Assembly: GCF_040939125.1 (NCBI RefSeq)
Contig: NZ_CP162495.1
Span: 496,001-560,000, forward strand
Direction of reading: 5' to 3'
DNA: 64,000 nucleotides
DNA from: Clostridium sp. BJN0013
GTDB taxonomy: Bacteria > Bacillota > Clostridia > Clostridiales > Clostridiaceae
Under the pieces are notes generated by a model. The model had not been told where the DNA came from, searched no databases, and saw nothing but the letters and a program-made list of their open reading frames with translations. Each line of letters starts with the position of its first letter. Positions within the stretch are counted from its first letter, which is position 1. The position numbers were made by a program, and so were the translations under genes. Below, piece after piece: positions 25,212-34,659 of the stretch.

Positions 25212-26907
25212 ATATAGTACGTGAAGGGAAAAATGAATATAAAAAGTATAAAACCTGTTATAGATGGAGCTATACTATTAATTTTAAAATATTGCAGAAA
25301 GCTTAAGATTGCAGAATATATTAATGATAAGATAAATTTTGATAAGGAAAGACTACTAGTACACCTGGAACTGCTATTGAAGCCATTATCGCTAATGTTC
25401 TAGTAGACAGACATCCTTTATCAAGATTAGATGAGTTTTATGAGAATACTGATGTTGAAAAGTTTTTTGGCAGTGGTATAAATTATAGACACCTAAATGA
25501 TGATGCGCTTGGTAGAGCACTAGATGATTTCTATGAGGTAAATCCTAAAGAATCTTTCTCAAACATAGCTCTCGAAGGAATTAAAACTTTTAATGTGGAA
25601 GTTAAAAGTATTCATGCTGATACCACAAGCAAAAATGTCTATGGACAATACACTTCTCCATCATCAGATGATAATTGCATTAAAATAACCTATGGTCATA
25701 GTAAAGACAAAAGACCTGATCTGAAACAAATTATGTTTGGAATTGCCTGCACTAATGACAAAACTATTGTTACCGGAGAAGTTTTGGATGGCAGCACCAG
25801 TGATAAAACATGGAATACAGACTTCATAAAAAAAATAAGAACTACTGCCGATAAACTTGATGTTAATAATATGATATATGTTGCTGACAGTGCTGCACTT
25901 ACAAAAGACAATCTTTATGCAGCTTTTGAGCATAATATAAGTCTTATTTGCTTACTGCCATCTACTTTTAATATTGAAAAAGAACTTAAGAGTAAGGCTT
26001 ATGAAAATACAGAAAAGTGGACTGATGTAGGTAAAATCAGCAATAGAAAAGATTCTGCAAAGTGCAAAATACAAAGCTTTATTGATGAAATTAATGACCG
26101 GAAGTATAGGTTTATTGTATGTCATTCAAGTGCGTTAGATAACCGTAAAATTAATTCTTTAAAGAAAAAAAGAGATAAAGAAGAAATGAATATTAAAAAG
26201 ATTATAAAGGACTTTGAGAAGAATGAGTATTATTGTGAACAGGATGCAGTAAGCGAACTTAAACGATTTATCGGTGAGAATGAACTCGATTTTTATACTA
26301 TAGATGGTACAGTCTACTCCAAGGATAAGAAAAAGAAAACAGAGGAAAATTAAAGGCGGGAGAGAAAGTTCAAATGGAGACTAAATTTAAATTGTCTCTG
26401 CAATATGATATAAACTATGGTGCATTTGAAAGAGCCAAAAATGAAGCAGGAATGTTTGTACTTCTAACCAACATATTAGATACCCAGGCTATGTCTGATG
26501 AAGATATATTGAAGGAATACAAGGAACAAGTTTGCGTAGAAACAAACTTTAAGTCTCTTAAAAACTCTGACTTTATAGATGAAATTTATCTTAAAACACC
26601 TAAAAGGATAGAGGCTTTGGGATATGTTTTTCTGTTGGCACTAATGGTTTATACTACAATTGAAAGAGAAGTAAGAAATGCTTTAAAAAAAGAGAAGGAG
26701 CCTGTTATAATACCTGGTAAAGTTAAAAGTTACACCCCCACGGCTAAAAACATTATGGAACTCTTGAAGAATATCATTGTATCTATTATCACCTTTAAGG
26801 ACGGCAGTACTGTGCGTGTAATAAACAACATCAATGATAACACAAAGAGAATTTTAATTTTAGCTGGTTCTAGTGAAAAAATATATACAGAGGATTTTAT
26901 CTATTAA
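25212..26907 (+). pseudogene. IS1634-family transposase, broken into three frames
   Basis: Piece 1 (from about 25230) has a DUF4277-like start. Piece 2 continues in another frame with HPLSRLDEFYENTDVEKFFG and then the DDE core around SIHADTTSKNVYGQY and GHSKDKRPDLKQIMFG (open to 26353). Piece 3 (26374-26907) has the C-terminal part YKEQVCVETNFKSLKNSDFI, with the catalytic Glu region. A short TAGCACT.CA sequence near 25169 and its inverted form near 27031 may be the ends of this element; that is tentative. Confidence 0.8.
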
Positions 26908-27094
26908 TCTAGAAATATTAAAAAATTCCTATTTATACCATCAACTATTAATGAGTCTTTAACTTTTTGATTTTTGTGTGGTAAATATAACACATAATGC
27001 TTAATTAAAGTCGTAATGCTATGTAGTGCTAGTCTATATTTCCTTTGTAGAATGTAAGAATCTCCAATAGATATACCGGAAAATTCTACGTGCG

Positions 27095-27507
27095 GAATAT
27101 AAGATATAACAACTTTATTGTAACTACTGCAGCTGTATTTGAATTAGTTGAAGCAAATAACACATTAAAAATACTAGGAGATAAGGGATATATCTGCAAG
27201 GAACTTAAAACTTCATTAACTAAAGAAAAACAAGTATTATTAATCTCTCTGAAAAGAAAGAACAGTAAACATCCATTAGAAGAGCAGTTTCGTAATATTT
27301 TATCAAAAGCAAGGCGGAGAAAGAATTGAAACTAGCTTTTCTCAATTAGCAGAGCAATTCAATATTAATAGAGTATTAGCTAAGTCTAAATGGGGATTAA
27401 TGCTTAGAATTGCTTTAAAAGTTCTAGCTCATAATCTATCATTTATATTGAACATAATTACAGGTAATGTAATAAACATGGCACAAATTAAGCAACTTAT
27501 ATTTTAG
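27095..27507 (+). pseudogene. IS982 transposase, C-terminal fragment
   Basis: The frame NNFIVTTAAVFELVEANNTL and ILGDKGYICKEL is the third-acid region of IS982 transposases. After KARRR the frame shifts by one and continues as IETSFSQLAEQFNINRVLAK up to IKQLIF and TAG at 27507. It belongs to the same element as the N-terminal piece at 24971. Confidence 0.8.
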
Positions 27508-27787
27508 ATTTTTTTAAAAATATTAAATTTAGCATAGGGACATTTTGTGCTTTTTCAAAATGCAATATTTTGGAATATAGGATCTAGCACAATGCGTGAA
27601 AATAATAAACCCATTAAGATCATCCCAATAGCTTTTTAGATAAATATGCAATATATTTAATTATTTTTATAAAGTCAAGCCCATGAAACTTTATTATAAA
27701 AAGGAATATAGTAACTATACTCCTTTTTATATATTCCGTGAATTGTACGAAAAATAATTATATTTTTTATGATTATATGAAATTTTA

Positions 27788-28448
27788 TTAATTAACAATT
27801 ACTTGCCAAGTTGAAGGACCTACAATTCCATCGCAGGAAAGATTGTAGCTACTTTGAATATCAAGTACTGCAGATTGAGTTTGAGAGCCAAAGTATCCAT
27901 CAACAGCTAAACTATATCCGAATTTATAATCTATAGCCGCTTGAAGACACTTTACTTTATCTCCTTCAGTTATATGCCCATATCCTATGTAATCGCTATA
28001 TATGTTAGCATGATGGATATACATACCATGTATATCCATCATGATAGTAACGTAATACAGCAGTTACATTACCAGAAGAATCACGATATACATCTACAAC
28101 AGTTGCAGTTACTGTTGATTGAGGACTAGCTTTAGCAGAGTTAGTATTCACATCTGTAATAGGTACAAGTATTTCATCTGAAGGAGAAACTTTGCCATTC
28201 ACAGCCTTAACATCAGCTTCATATTGTGCTTTTACATCTGATGGAGCATTTTCATACGTATAAACATTAAATTGTACTGGTTTAGTGCTATAAGGTTTAA
28301 CTCTTATACTATCTTTATCGGTAGCTTGGACATTATTAGCCGAATTAGATGTAGCTAGAACAGGCATTGAAGTAAATGTTACAGTAAGTAGAACAGATAA
28401 AATTAAAAACAAAACTTTAACTTTATTGTTTTTTAAAACTTCAGTCAT
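27788..28448 (-). pseudogene. Secreted peptidoglycan-binding protein, frameshifted
   Basis: On the minus strand, the ATG at 28448 opens a signal peptide (LFLILSVLLTVTFTSMPVLA). A middle domain containing the 159-bp duplicated segment follows, then TATVVDVYRDSSGNVTAVLR; the frame stops at 28005. The next frame (27788-28042) carries on with YSDYIGYGHITEGDKVKCLQ and a peptidoglycan-binding repeat (AVDGYFGSQTQSAVLDIQ, CDGIVGPSTWQ). One frame change near 28015-28030 would join them into one protein of about 218 residues. It was probably a wall-associated protein. Confidence 0.75.
28162..28320 (-). repeat. 159-bp perfect inverted duplication, copy 2
   Basis: It is identical in reverse complement to 24652-24810. 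Here it lies in the middle of the secreted-protein gene, immediately after its signal peptide region. In this gene the segment continues smoothly into downstream domain sequence, so this may be the donor copy. Confidence 0.95.
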
Positions 28449-28720
28449 TTTAATTACCCCCTCAATTTTAAATTTATAACATTATTCTACACCAGTAGAG
28501 TTATGTTAGTCAATACTTATAATGGAAATAATATAATATTTTTAATTTATTGTTTACTAATGTGTTTAACACCAATATATAACGGGTAATATTAATATGG
28601 CCTAATACCAACAAACATGTAACAAGGGGGAAAGTATATTCCATAATTTAGGGAGTTGCATTAGATATTTTATTATATTTACATAAAATAGTTGTTTTTA
28701 CCAATTTTATGTAGGTATAA

Positions 28721-29122
28721 ACCTTATTTAAGCGGGGTTATAAAGATACTAATGAAGAATTAAATAAACTTTTAGCCGATTCTCAAACTAGAAATATTGA
28801 ATTAGATAATAGCATTAAAGAAAAGGATATTGTTATTGAAAAGTTGAATAGTGAATTAGCAGTGGTAAAAAAAGCTAATGAAAAGGCAGTACAGGAATTA
28901 AATACTAAACATAATGAATTTATTCAATCTGTTAAAGATAAGGCAGAGCTTCAAAGGGAAAAGGCAATATTAGAATTAACACAGCAGCAGCAGGAAAAAG
29001 AAGAATTGCAGGGTAGGTATAATAAGCAAATTGAAGAATATCAGAATAAGTACAGAGAGTTGTTAAAGGAGATGAAGCAGAAGAAGGCTCCACGTACAAC
29101 TACCACCAGAAAAAAACAGTAA
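28721..29122 (+). pseudogene. Coiled-coil protein, 5'-truncated
   Basis: An open frame without a good start begins after a stop at 28718 and reads FKRGYKDTNEELNKLLADSQ. It continues as a long Glu/Lys/Gln-rich coiled coil (ELAVVKKANEKAVQELNTKH...) and ends in a basic tail (APRTTTTRKKQ). It looks like the C-terminal half of a DNA-binding or partition-type protein whose HTH-bearing N-terminus is gone. An in-frame TTG at 28844 could allow a 92-residue product, but without a clear ribosome site. Confidence 0.5.
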
Positions 29123-29160
29123 AGAGCTGTTTAAAATTTAGATAAGCTCTTTACTGTATT
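29117..29160 (+). terminator. Terminator after the coiled-coil gene
   Basis: A perfect 12-bp stem, CAGTAAAGAGCT / AGCTCTTTACTG, with a 16-base loop overlaps the gene's stop codon. Confidence 0.75.
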
Positions 29161-29250
29161 GAAGGAATAAACATTTTGGTCAAAGACGTAGATTAAAATA
29201 TGAGTTTATTTGAAAAAGTCACTTAAGTACCTTTCCTGATTTATTTTTAT

Positions 29251-29814
29251 TTATAATTTTTCAAACTTTATGAGCCTACAACCTATCATAAATCCTATTA
29301 TGTTAAATATTATATCATCTATATCAAAAATACCTACTTTTAAAATATATTGAATTATTTCTATACAAAGAGAAATAACAAATGCGCTTACCAAAGAAAA
29401 TGTAAAAGTTTTTTTTCTAAATAAATACCCTAATGGGATAAATATAAATATATTCATAATCACTGTGAATATAAATAAAGGATCTGCAGATATATTTTTG
29501 ATAATATCAAGAGGATTAAGATTTATTCCTGTCATTCCAACCATTCTTATAAAAAAAATAAACATTAGAATACAAAAATAACATCCCCAAAGTATATATG
29601 CATATGGTTTACTAATCTTTTTATGTATAAGAAGATTAATAAGAGCAAATATAAATATTCCTTGACATATTATAGCCATTATATGTATCCAAGTATGTGA
29701 GTAAATTCTAGGGAAAAAATTCATTATTAAATCTGCTGTCAACATCCTATGTAAAGAAAAACCTATTATTGAAGAAAATATAAAAAGCACAATGTTTTTT
29801 GTAAAATTTTTCAT
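29251..29814 (-). CDS. VanZ-family membrane protein
   Basis: The 187-residue protein has five or six membrane helices. It ends with the family's hallmark: FIPLGYLFRKK, ISLCIEIIQYILKVGIFDID and DIIFNIIGFMIG. VanZ proteins are linked to low-level glycopeptide tolerance in some species, but most family members have no known function. It is a single gene; AAGGGGG precedes its ATG. Confidence 0.85.
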   Translation of the reverse strand: MKNFTKNIVLFIFSSIIGFSLHRMLTADLIMNFFPRIYSHTWIHIMAIICQGIFIFALINLLIHKKISKPYAYILWGCYFCILMFIFFIRMVGMTGINLNPLDIIKNISADPLFIFTVIMNIFIFIPLGYLFRKKTFTFSLVSAFVISLCIEIIQYILKVGIFDIDDIIFNIIGFMIGCRLIKFEKL

Positions 29815-29994
29815 TATATTCCCCCTTTATTCATTAAAATCTCTTAATTATACCTAATATTCATTATATAACATAAAATGTAAAATTTGAATATAATCTG
29901 TAGATTTTGTCAAAAAGTTTACTAGATTATCGGCAAGTGATTTTAAAATTTATACCTTTCCAAATAATATAATGAAAAAGGCGGATGTTTATCA

Positions 29995-30063
29995 ATGAAA
30001 AAAACTAATATTTTTATATCAACAGTATGCTTAATTTTGATATATTTAAAACTTAGAAAGTAG
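29995..30063 (+). CDS. Possible 22-residue hydrophobic peptide
   Basis: The ATG at 29995 opens MKKTNIFISTVCLILIYLKL and ends RK. It looks like the signal-peptide start of a lost secreted protein. AAAGGCGG lies about 12 bases upstream. There is nothing else in 29815-30155. Confidence 0.25.
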   Translation: MKKTNIFISTVCLILIYLKLRK

Positions 30064-30155
30064 AGTGTCTAAAACGGGCATTCTTTTTTGCAATATTTTT
30101 TTATTGCTTTATTTCATTAATGTTTATAAAGCTAAATTATTAGGATTTTCAGATA

Positions 30156-30506
30156 TTAGCTACCTTCTTCAAATATTAAATATCTTTTACCAAAAATATG
30201 CTTACTTATTAACAACAATCTTTTTCCATTAGCGTTTCTAAATGAATACCCAGCCCCTAACTGTTCTTGAAATTTCCAACCATTATTTTCTAAAAATGAT
30301 TTAATATATTTTGGATTTGATTTTGTTAAATATGAATATTCATCCAATTTTACCACATCTCTTCCATCGAATTCTATCTTTACAATAGATTTAAACACAT
30401 CAATAGGGTTTTTTTCTGCCGTAATAATTTGAATTGCACGAAATCCAATTATTAAGAGCACAAAAACTATAATTACAATTAAACCTCGTTTGATTACCAT
30501 TGACAT
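30156..30506 (-). CDS. Small membrane-anchored protein of unknown function
   Basis: The 116-residue protein has one N-terminal membrane helix (LIVIIVFVLLIIGFRAIQII) and an outside domain ending LLLISKHIFGKRYLIFEEGS. GGTGGTGG precedes the ATG. I do not recognise a family. It is followed on the same strand, upstream, by a broken secreted-protein gene, so both may belong to a decayed surface-protein locus. Confidence 0.55.
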   Translation of the reverse strand: MSMVIKRGLIVIIVFVLLIIGFRAIQIITAEKNPIDVFKSIVKIEFDGRDVVKLDEYSYLTKSNPKYIKSFLENNGWKFQEQLGAGYSFRNANGKRLLLISKHIFGKRYLIFEEGS

Positions 30507-30655
30507 TTATTTATTCCACCACCTTATATTTAAAACCTACTTCTTGAAATGGAAATAGCATCGGTATCATATATTTTACACTTGATGATATCGATACTAT
30601 CTCTACTTCACCTTAATTGTATCATCGCATACTAAATACTATAATTTTTATTTTT

Positions 30656-30991
30656 TTAGTAGCCATTTTTTACAAGATAAAAGTTAAATGTTGTATTTTT
30701 TTGAGAATACTTTTCTTCTAATGCGTTTTTATAGTTTTTCAAATAATCGGGATCTTTATTACTTGAGTTTGCCAGAACTGCCTCTATTTCTGAATCAGAT
30801 TTTGTTGTTTGATTTTTGATTAATTTCATGTGGTCTTGTTTATAATTATTAATTTATTTTAATTCGTCCGCTGTCTTAGTTTTCGTAAGTGTTTCTGCAA
30901 AAGCAGTTTGACCTGCTAACGTTAAAATAGTGACTGTACAAATTGACAATATGAGTAATTTTTTTAACTTTAGTCCAATTTTATGAGCCAT
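30656..30991 (-). pseudogene. Secreted small protein with in-frame stop
   Basis: On the minus strand the ATG at 30991 opens a signal peptide (LLILSICTVTILTLAGQTAF, then AET). After 45 codons a TAA interrupts, but the same frame continues 65 codons (SDSEIEAVLANSSNKDPDYL...FYLVKNGY) to a final TAA. The intact frame after the stop suggests a recent nonsense mutation in a protein of about 111 residues. The family is unknown. Confidence 0.6.
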
Positions 30992-31378
30992 AGTTTAGGT
31001 TCCATTCCTAATATTTACTTCTTGTTTCAATTTTTAATATTGAGCTTGTACAAGTTTTTTCACAATAACCCTCCTTACAATTATGTGATAAAATACATTT
31101 TATCATATAATTTATAAAAATAATGTCATAATTTACACTAGTTAATAAAAAATCACACGTGTTGATTAACCAGTTTCCACCATAAACAAATTTGATAATT
31201 ATTGATATTTCTAAATAATAAGTCAATACATACGTATCGCATACTTTAAACCTCCTGAAAGTTTTGACCATTGATAATTGGCTGCTACCATGTTATCATA
31301 TACTCAAATAAACTTAGAGTACACAGTTTTATGATATATACTACTATTATTAATACTATTGTGATTTTAGGAGGTTTT

Positions 31379-31714
31379 ATGAGTACATCAGTAAATCAAA
31401 ATAAGAATGTGTGTCCTCTGGAATTGGTTCAGCAGGTTATCGGAGGCAAGTGGAAAATTATGATACTTTGGGCATTAAGTGAAGAAACAAAAAGATTTAA
31501 TGAGTTGCAGAAGTTATTTCCCAACATAACGCAGACTATGCTTACAAAACAATTGCGGGAGCTTGAAAACGATAATTTTATCCATCGTGAAGTTTATAAG
31601 GAGGTTCCGCCAAAAGTAGAATATTCATTAACGCCTACGGGAAAAGACTTTTTTCCAATCATACGGCAAATGAACGATTGGGGAAGACTTAATTATGATA
31701 TTTTGAATAAATGA
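31379..31714 (+). CDS. HxlR-family transcription regulator
   Basis: The 111-residue winged-helix regulator is started at the ATG at 31379, which has AGGAGG 6 bases upstream. It has the family's CPLELVQQVIGGKWKIMILW, FNELQKLFPNITQTMLTKQL and VPPKVEYSLTPTGKDFFPII. One Cys near the N-terminus (NVCPLELV) matches the redox-sensing Cys of YodB/HypR-type members. It lies just before a quinone-reductase-like gene, and a TAAGTAC/GTACTTA site lies between them, so it probably controls that gene. Confidence 0.9.
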   Translation: MSTSVNQNKNVCPLELVQQVIGGKWKIMILWALSEETKRFNELQKLFPNITQTMLTKQLRELENDNFIHREVYKEVPPKVEYSLTPTGKDFFPIIRQMNDWGRLNYDILNK

Positions 31715-31806
31715 TTTAGGTATCCAAAAAAGGTTAGAGCATGGAAATTGGTTGTACCATGCTATTCTGTCGAAAATATCTCCTTTCATAGTACCAACAA
31801 TACTAC

Positions 31807-31831
31807 TAAGTACCATCAAATTGCGTACTTA
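31807..31831 (+). promoter_or_regulatory. Candidate HxlR operator
   Basis: TAAGTAC (31807-31813) and GTACTTA (31825-31831) form a perfect 7-bp inverted repeat with an 11-base centre. This is the spacing and sequence type bound by YodB/HxlR regulators. It lies 60 bases before the oxidoreductase start. Confidence 0.6.
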
Positions 31832-31891
31832 AATATTTAAATGATATATGTTATTGTGAAATAAATAACTTGTTGAAAGGAGATTATTAAA

Positions 31892-32485
31892 ATGAATGTA
31901 GTTGTTGTTTACGCGCACCCCTATGATGGAAGCTTTTGCAAAGGAATATTGGACACTATCACATCCCACTTGCAAAGCAGAGGTGCAACTGTTAAGGTAA
32001 AAGACCTTGTAAAAATAAAATTTGATGCCGTTATGCAACCAGACGATCTAAAAGCCGCAAGCACTGAGGTCTATACAGATGAGGTGAAGCGAGAACAGGA
32101 GGATGTTCTCTGGTCAGATGCAATTATTACAATTGCTCCTATTTGGTTCGGAGCAATGCCCGGCTTTCTAAAAGGTTATTTTGACAAGGTGTTTATGACT
32201 AAATTCGCCTATGATGTAGAATATGGCGGTAAAATAAAAGGGAAAAGGGTATTTTCACTCTTTACAGCCGGCTCTAACGATCCGTATCTGGATATGGCAG
32301 GTCAATATGAGTGCATTAATCTTTCACTGGACAATCTCTTTGGCAGTGTAGGCTTCATCGATGTTGCCACTAAATTCTTTCAATCTGTGCCTATTGTTAC
32401 TGATGAAGCAAGGAAACAGTATTTAACCGAAGCAACTCAATTTGTGGATCAGATTTTTGATTGCCAGCCCGGAGAGGTTGGATAG
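31892..32485 (+). CDS. NAD(P)H-quinone reductase-like flavodoxin-fold protein
   Basis: The 197-residue protein has the NQO1/MdaB fold: VVVVYAHPYDGSFCKGILDT near the start, WSDAIITIAPIWFGAMPGFL and KGYFDKVFMTKFAYDV in the FMN/substrate region. It probably reduces quinones or similar electrophiles by two electrons with NAD(P)H and FMN. It pairs with the HxlR regulator upstream, as is common for quinone-stress responses. GAAAGGAG precedes the ATG. Base composition is less AT-rich than around it, a hint of transfer. Confidence 0.85.
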   Translation: MNVVVVYAHPYDGSFCKGILDTITSHLQSRGATVKVKDLVKIKFDAVMQPDDLKAASTEVYTDEVKREQEDVLWSDAIITIAPIWFGAMPGFLKGYFDKVFMTKFAYDVEYGGKIKGKRVFSLFTAGSNDPYLDMAGQYECINLSLDNLFGSVGFIDVATKFFQSVPIVTDEARKQYLTEATQFVDQIFDCQPGEVG

Positions 32486-32717
32486 GTCGGAAATGGTGGC
32501 CTTCTTACCAAGCTTCATATGCAAGGGTATCTAAACGGAAAAATATAAGTTTTGAGTGATTAAGACTGTTATTGTATTTAGGCACTGCTTATCGGGCAGC
32601 GTCCATTCTGTTAGCCAATGTAAGGTTCTTGCGCACATCAAGGGCCGCAAATAAATCGCTGGCTAATTCTAAATAATATATAAAGATAGTAAATTTACAA
32701 AAAATGGAGGTCAATGT
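32486..32717. other. Intergenic stretch of higher GC, no gene
   Basis: This region is richer in G and C than its neighbours and includes inverted TTAGCCA (near 32610) and TGGCTAA (near 32663). No frame can be supported. It may be foreign sequence brought in with the flavoprotein genes on either side. Confidence 0.35.
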
Positions 32718-33608
32718 ATGAAAGTGCTAGCATTTAACGGAAGTCCGCGAAAAAAATGGAATACTGCCACCCTTTTAAACAAAGCATTGGAGGGGGCCAC
32801 ATCACAGGGTGCTACAACCGAGATGATTCATCTTTATGATCTGAACTACAAGGGGTGTATCAGCTGTTTCGCCTGTAAAACCAAAGGCGGAAAAAGCTTT
32901 GGCAAATGCCCGGTACAAGACGATCTGGCAGAAATCTTCCAAAAAGTAGAGCAAGCTGATGCACTTATTTTCGGATCACCTATCTATTGGGGTCGGGTAA
33001 GCGGTGAAATGGTTGCTTTTCTGGATCGGTTACTGTTTCAGTACCTTGGATATGGTAAATCCCGGCGCTCGTATTATCCGAAAAAAATAAATACCGGGTT
33101 TATTTATACAGGGAATGCGACAGAAGACTCGCTAAAAAAAATGGGTATGGATAAACCCATTGAGATTAATGAGTGGTCAATGAAAATGATATTTGGGTCT
33201 TCTGAGTCGCTTATTAGTTATGAGACGTGTCAGTTTGAAGATTACTCCAAGGTTGAAGCTGATCTTGTTGACGTTGAAGCGAGGGCTAAAAGAAGGGCCG
33301 AAGTATTCCCCATTGATTGCCAAAAAGCATTTGACATGGGGGTAAGATTGGCAACTAAAGAGTTAATTAAGTCTATAATACAAAATCCTTTAAAGTATAC
33401 TGAAAGAGCATTAAGGGATATAAAAAGAACCCATCATAATGATGAGAGGCTCAGGCAGATACTTTTAAATCCAAAAAAAGTAGATATTTGTGGTGAAAAT
33501 ACTTTTATAGTTCGCGGGAGGAAGACAGCAAAAATGAAAGTTGAGATTATTGAAGGCAAGTATTTGTTAGTGCATTGGTTTGAGTATAATAAAACATTTA
33601 TTATCTAA
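32718..33608 (+). CDS. Iron-sulfur flavoprotein-like NAD(P)H reductase with unusual C-terminal extension
   Basis: Residues 1 to about 205 are a typical flavodoxin-like Fe-S flavoprotein. They show VLAFNGSPRKKWNTATLLNK, the cysteine motif CISCFACKTKGG...CPVQDD and FGSPIYWGRVSGEMVAFLDR, and end IDCQKAFDMGVRLA. Related proteins stop around there. The last roughly 90 residues (TKELIKSIIQNPLKYTERAL...KVDICGENTFIV...) are different: Lys-rich and more AT-rich in DNA. I read this as a fusion with part of another gene. The electron-transfer role is from the family; the tail has no known role. Confidence 0.8.
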   Translation: MKVLAFNGSPRKKWNTATLLNKALEGATSQGATTEMIHLYDLNYKGCISCFACKTKGGKSFGKCPVQDDLAEIFQKVEQADALIFGSPIYWGRVSGEMVAFLDRLLFQYLGYGKSRRSYYPKKINTGFIYTGNATEDSLKKMGMDKPIEINEWSMKMIFGSSESLISYETCQFEDYSKVEADLVDVEARAKRRAEVFPIDCQKAFDMGVRLATKELIKSIIQNPLKYTERALRDIKRTHHNDERLRQILLNPKKVDICGENTFIVRGRKTAKMKVEIIEGKYLLVHWFEYNKTFII

Positions 33609-33768
33609 AGCGGATTGACAGTATATTTTGTTTAAAAAGCCGAGAGAAGTCACCGTATTTTTAGAAGTTAAGAGAATTAAAGCATAAGTAACTAATTTAT
33701 CCACAATATATTGAAAATATTTGAATTTAAAAAAATAAACCTGTGTAGGAAAATGAGGTTTTATATTT

Positions 33769-34635
33769 ATGAAAATAAACAGATTGCTGGCAATTATAGT
33801 TATGCTTTTAAATAGAGATAAAATATCTGCTGTAGAGTTATCCCAAAAATTTGAGGTTTCCATAAGAACCATTTACAGGGATATTGATGCAATCAATATG
33901 GCAGGGATTCCCATAGCTTCAAAACAAGGAAATAATGGGGGATTCTATATCTTAGAAAACTATAAAATAAATCATCAATTCCTCACACTGGGGGATATGA
34001 TTTCCATAGTGGAAGCTTTAAAAAATATAAATGGGGTATTAAATAATAAAAATGTAGAAATTGCCATGGAAAAGATGAAGAATATAATACCATCCAATAA
34101 GAAAAGTGAAGTTGACCTGCACTTCAAGCAAGTTTTTATAGATACACTGCCCTGGGGGTTTAAAAAATCTGAAAATGAAAATATTAAATACAAAGTTATA
34201 TATAAAGCACTAAAGGAAAATAAGTGTATAAGTTTTAATTACAGAAATTCAAAAGGAGAATATATTTTAAGAGAGGCGGAACCTGTTACTCTTGTATTTA
34301 AAGGATTTTCCTGGTATATTTTTTCCTTTTGTCTTTTAAAAGGGGATTACAGAATATTTAAACTCACTAGAATGGATGGATTGGAGATTTTAAATAGGGA
34401 AGTTTCAAGGGAAAGAATTTCCTATGGAGAATATATAAACAGTAAAAGTCCGGAAAAAAGTCCTGTAAAACTTTTACTTAAGTTTTCAGAAGAAGTGAGG
34501 TATAGGATACAGGATTATTTCCATGAAGAGGAGATGACATTTCTTGAAGATGGTAGTGTTATAGTAAATACGGAAGTTATAGAAGATGGCTGGGTATATT
34601 CTATGGTGTTGAGTTATGGTGCAACTAAACGGTAG
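33769..34635 (+). CDS. WYL-domain HTH regulator, 5' exon interrupted by an IStron
   Basis: The uninterrupted frame gives 288 residues. It has an HTH_11 domain (ISAVELSQKFEVSIRTIYRD, IDAINMAGIPI) and a WYL domain (VTLVFKGFSWYIFSFCLLKG, YRIFKLTRMDGLEIL) and reaches MVLSYG before reading ATKR and a stop. The last five codons come from the inserted element. The true end of the protein (TEYVEVLAPKHIREIIRKKC...) is in frame at 36698-36787. Joining base 34620 to 36698 gives a complete 313-residue regulator, the normal length. Expression of the full protein would depend on intron splicing. Its ligand and targets are unknown. Confidence 0.9.
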   Translation: MKINRLLAIIVMLLNRDKISAVELSQKFEVSIRTIYRDIDAINMAGIPIASKQGNNGGFYILENYKINHQFLTLGDMISIVEALKNINGVLNNKNVEIAMEKMKNIIPSNKKSEVDLHFKQVFIDTLPWGFKKSENENIKYKVIYKALKENKCISFNYRNSKGEYILREAEPVTLVFKGFSWYIFSFCLLKGDYRIFKLTRMDGLEILNREVSRERISYGEYINSKSPEKSPVKLLLKFSEEVRYRIQDYFHEEEMTFLEDGSVIVNTEVIEDGWVYSMVLSYGATKR

Positions 34636-34659
34636 TTGTAAATGTATAAATAACTGCAA

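Larger units (their letters stand above)
24866..27596 (+). mobile_element. IS982-family element with a nested IS1634-family element
   Basis: Terminal inverted repeats CGCATTGCGCTAG (24866-24878) and CTAGCACAATGCG (27584-27596) match at 12 of 13 positions. Both ends are flanked by the same 9-bp direct repeat TGAAAATAA (24857-24865 and 27597-27605), as expected for an IS982 target duplication. Inside are the N-terminal and C-terminal pieces of an IS982 transposase, separated by a broken IS1634-type transposase. The middle of the IS982 gene is lost. The element is dead in cis but its outer ends look complete. Confidence 0.85.

Noticed and set aside
32600-32680. GC-richer stretch with TTAGCCA/TGGCTAA considered as a small RNA gene
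   Set aside because: No conserved structure or promoter could be shown; it was left as unassigned sequence.
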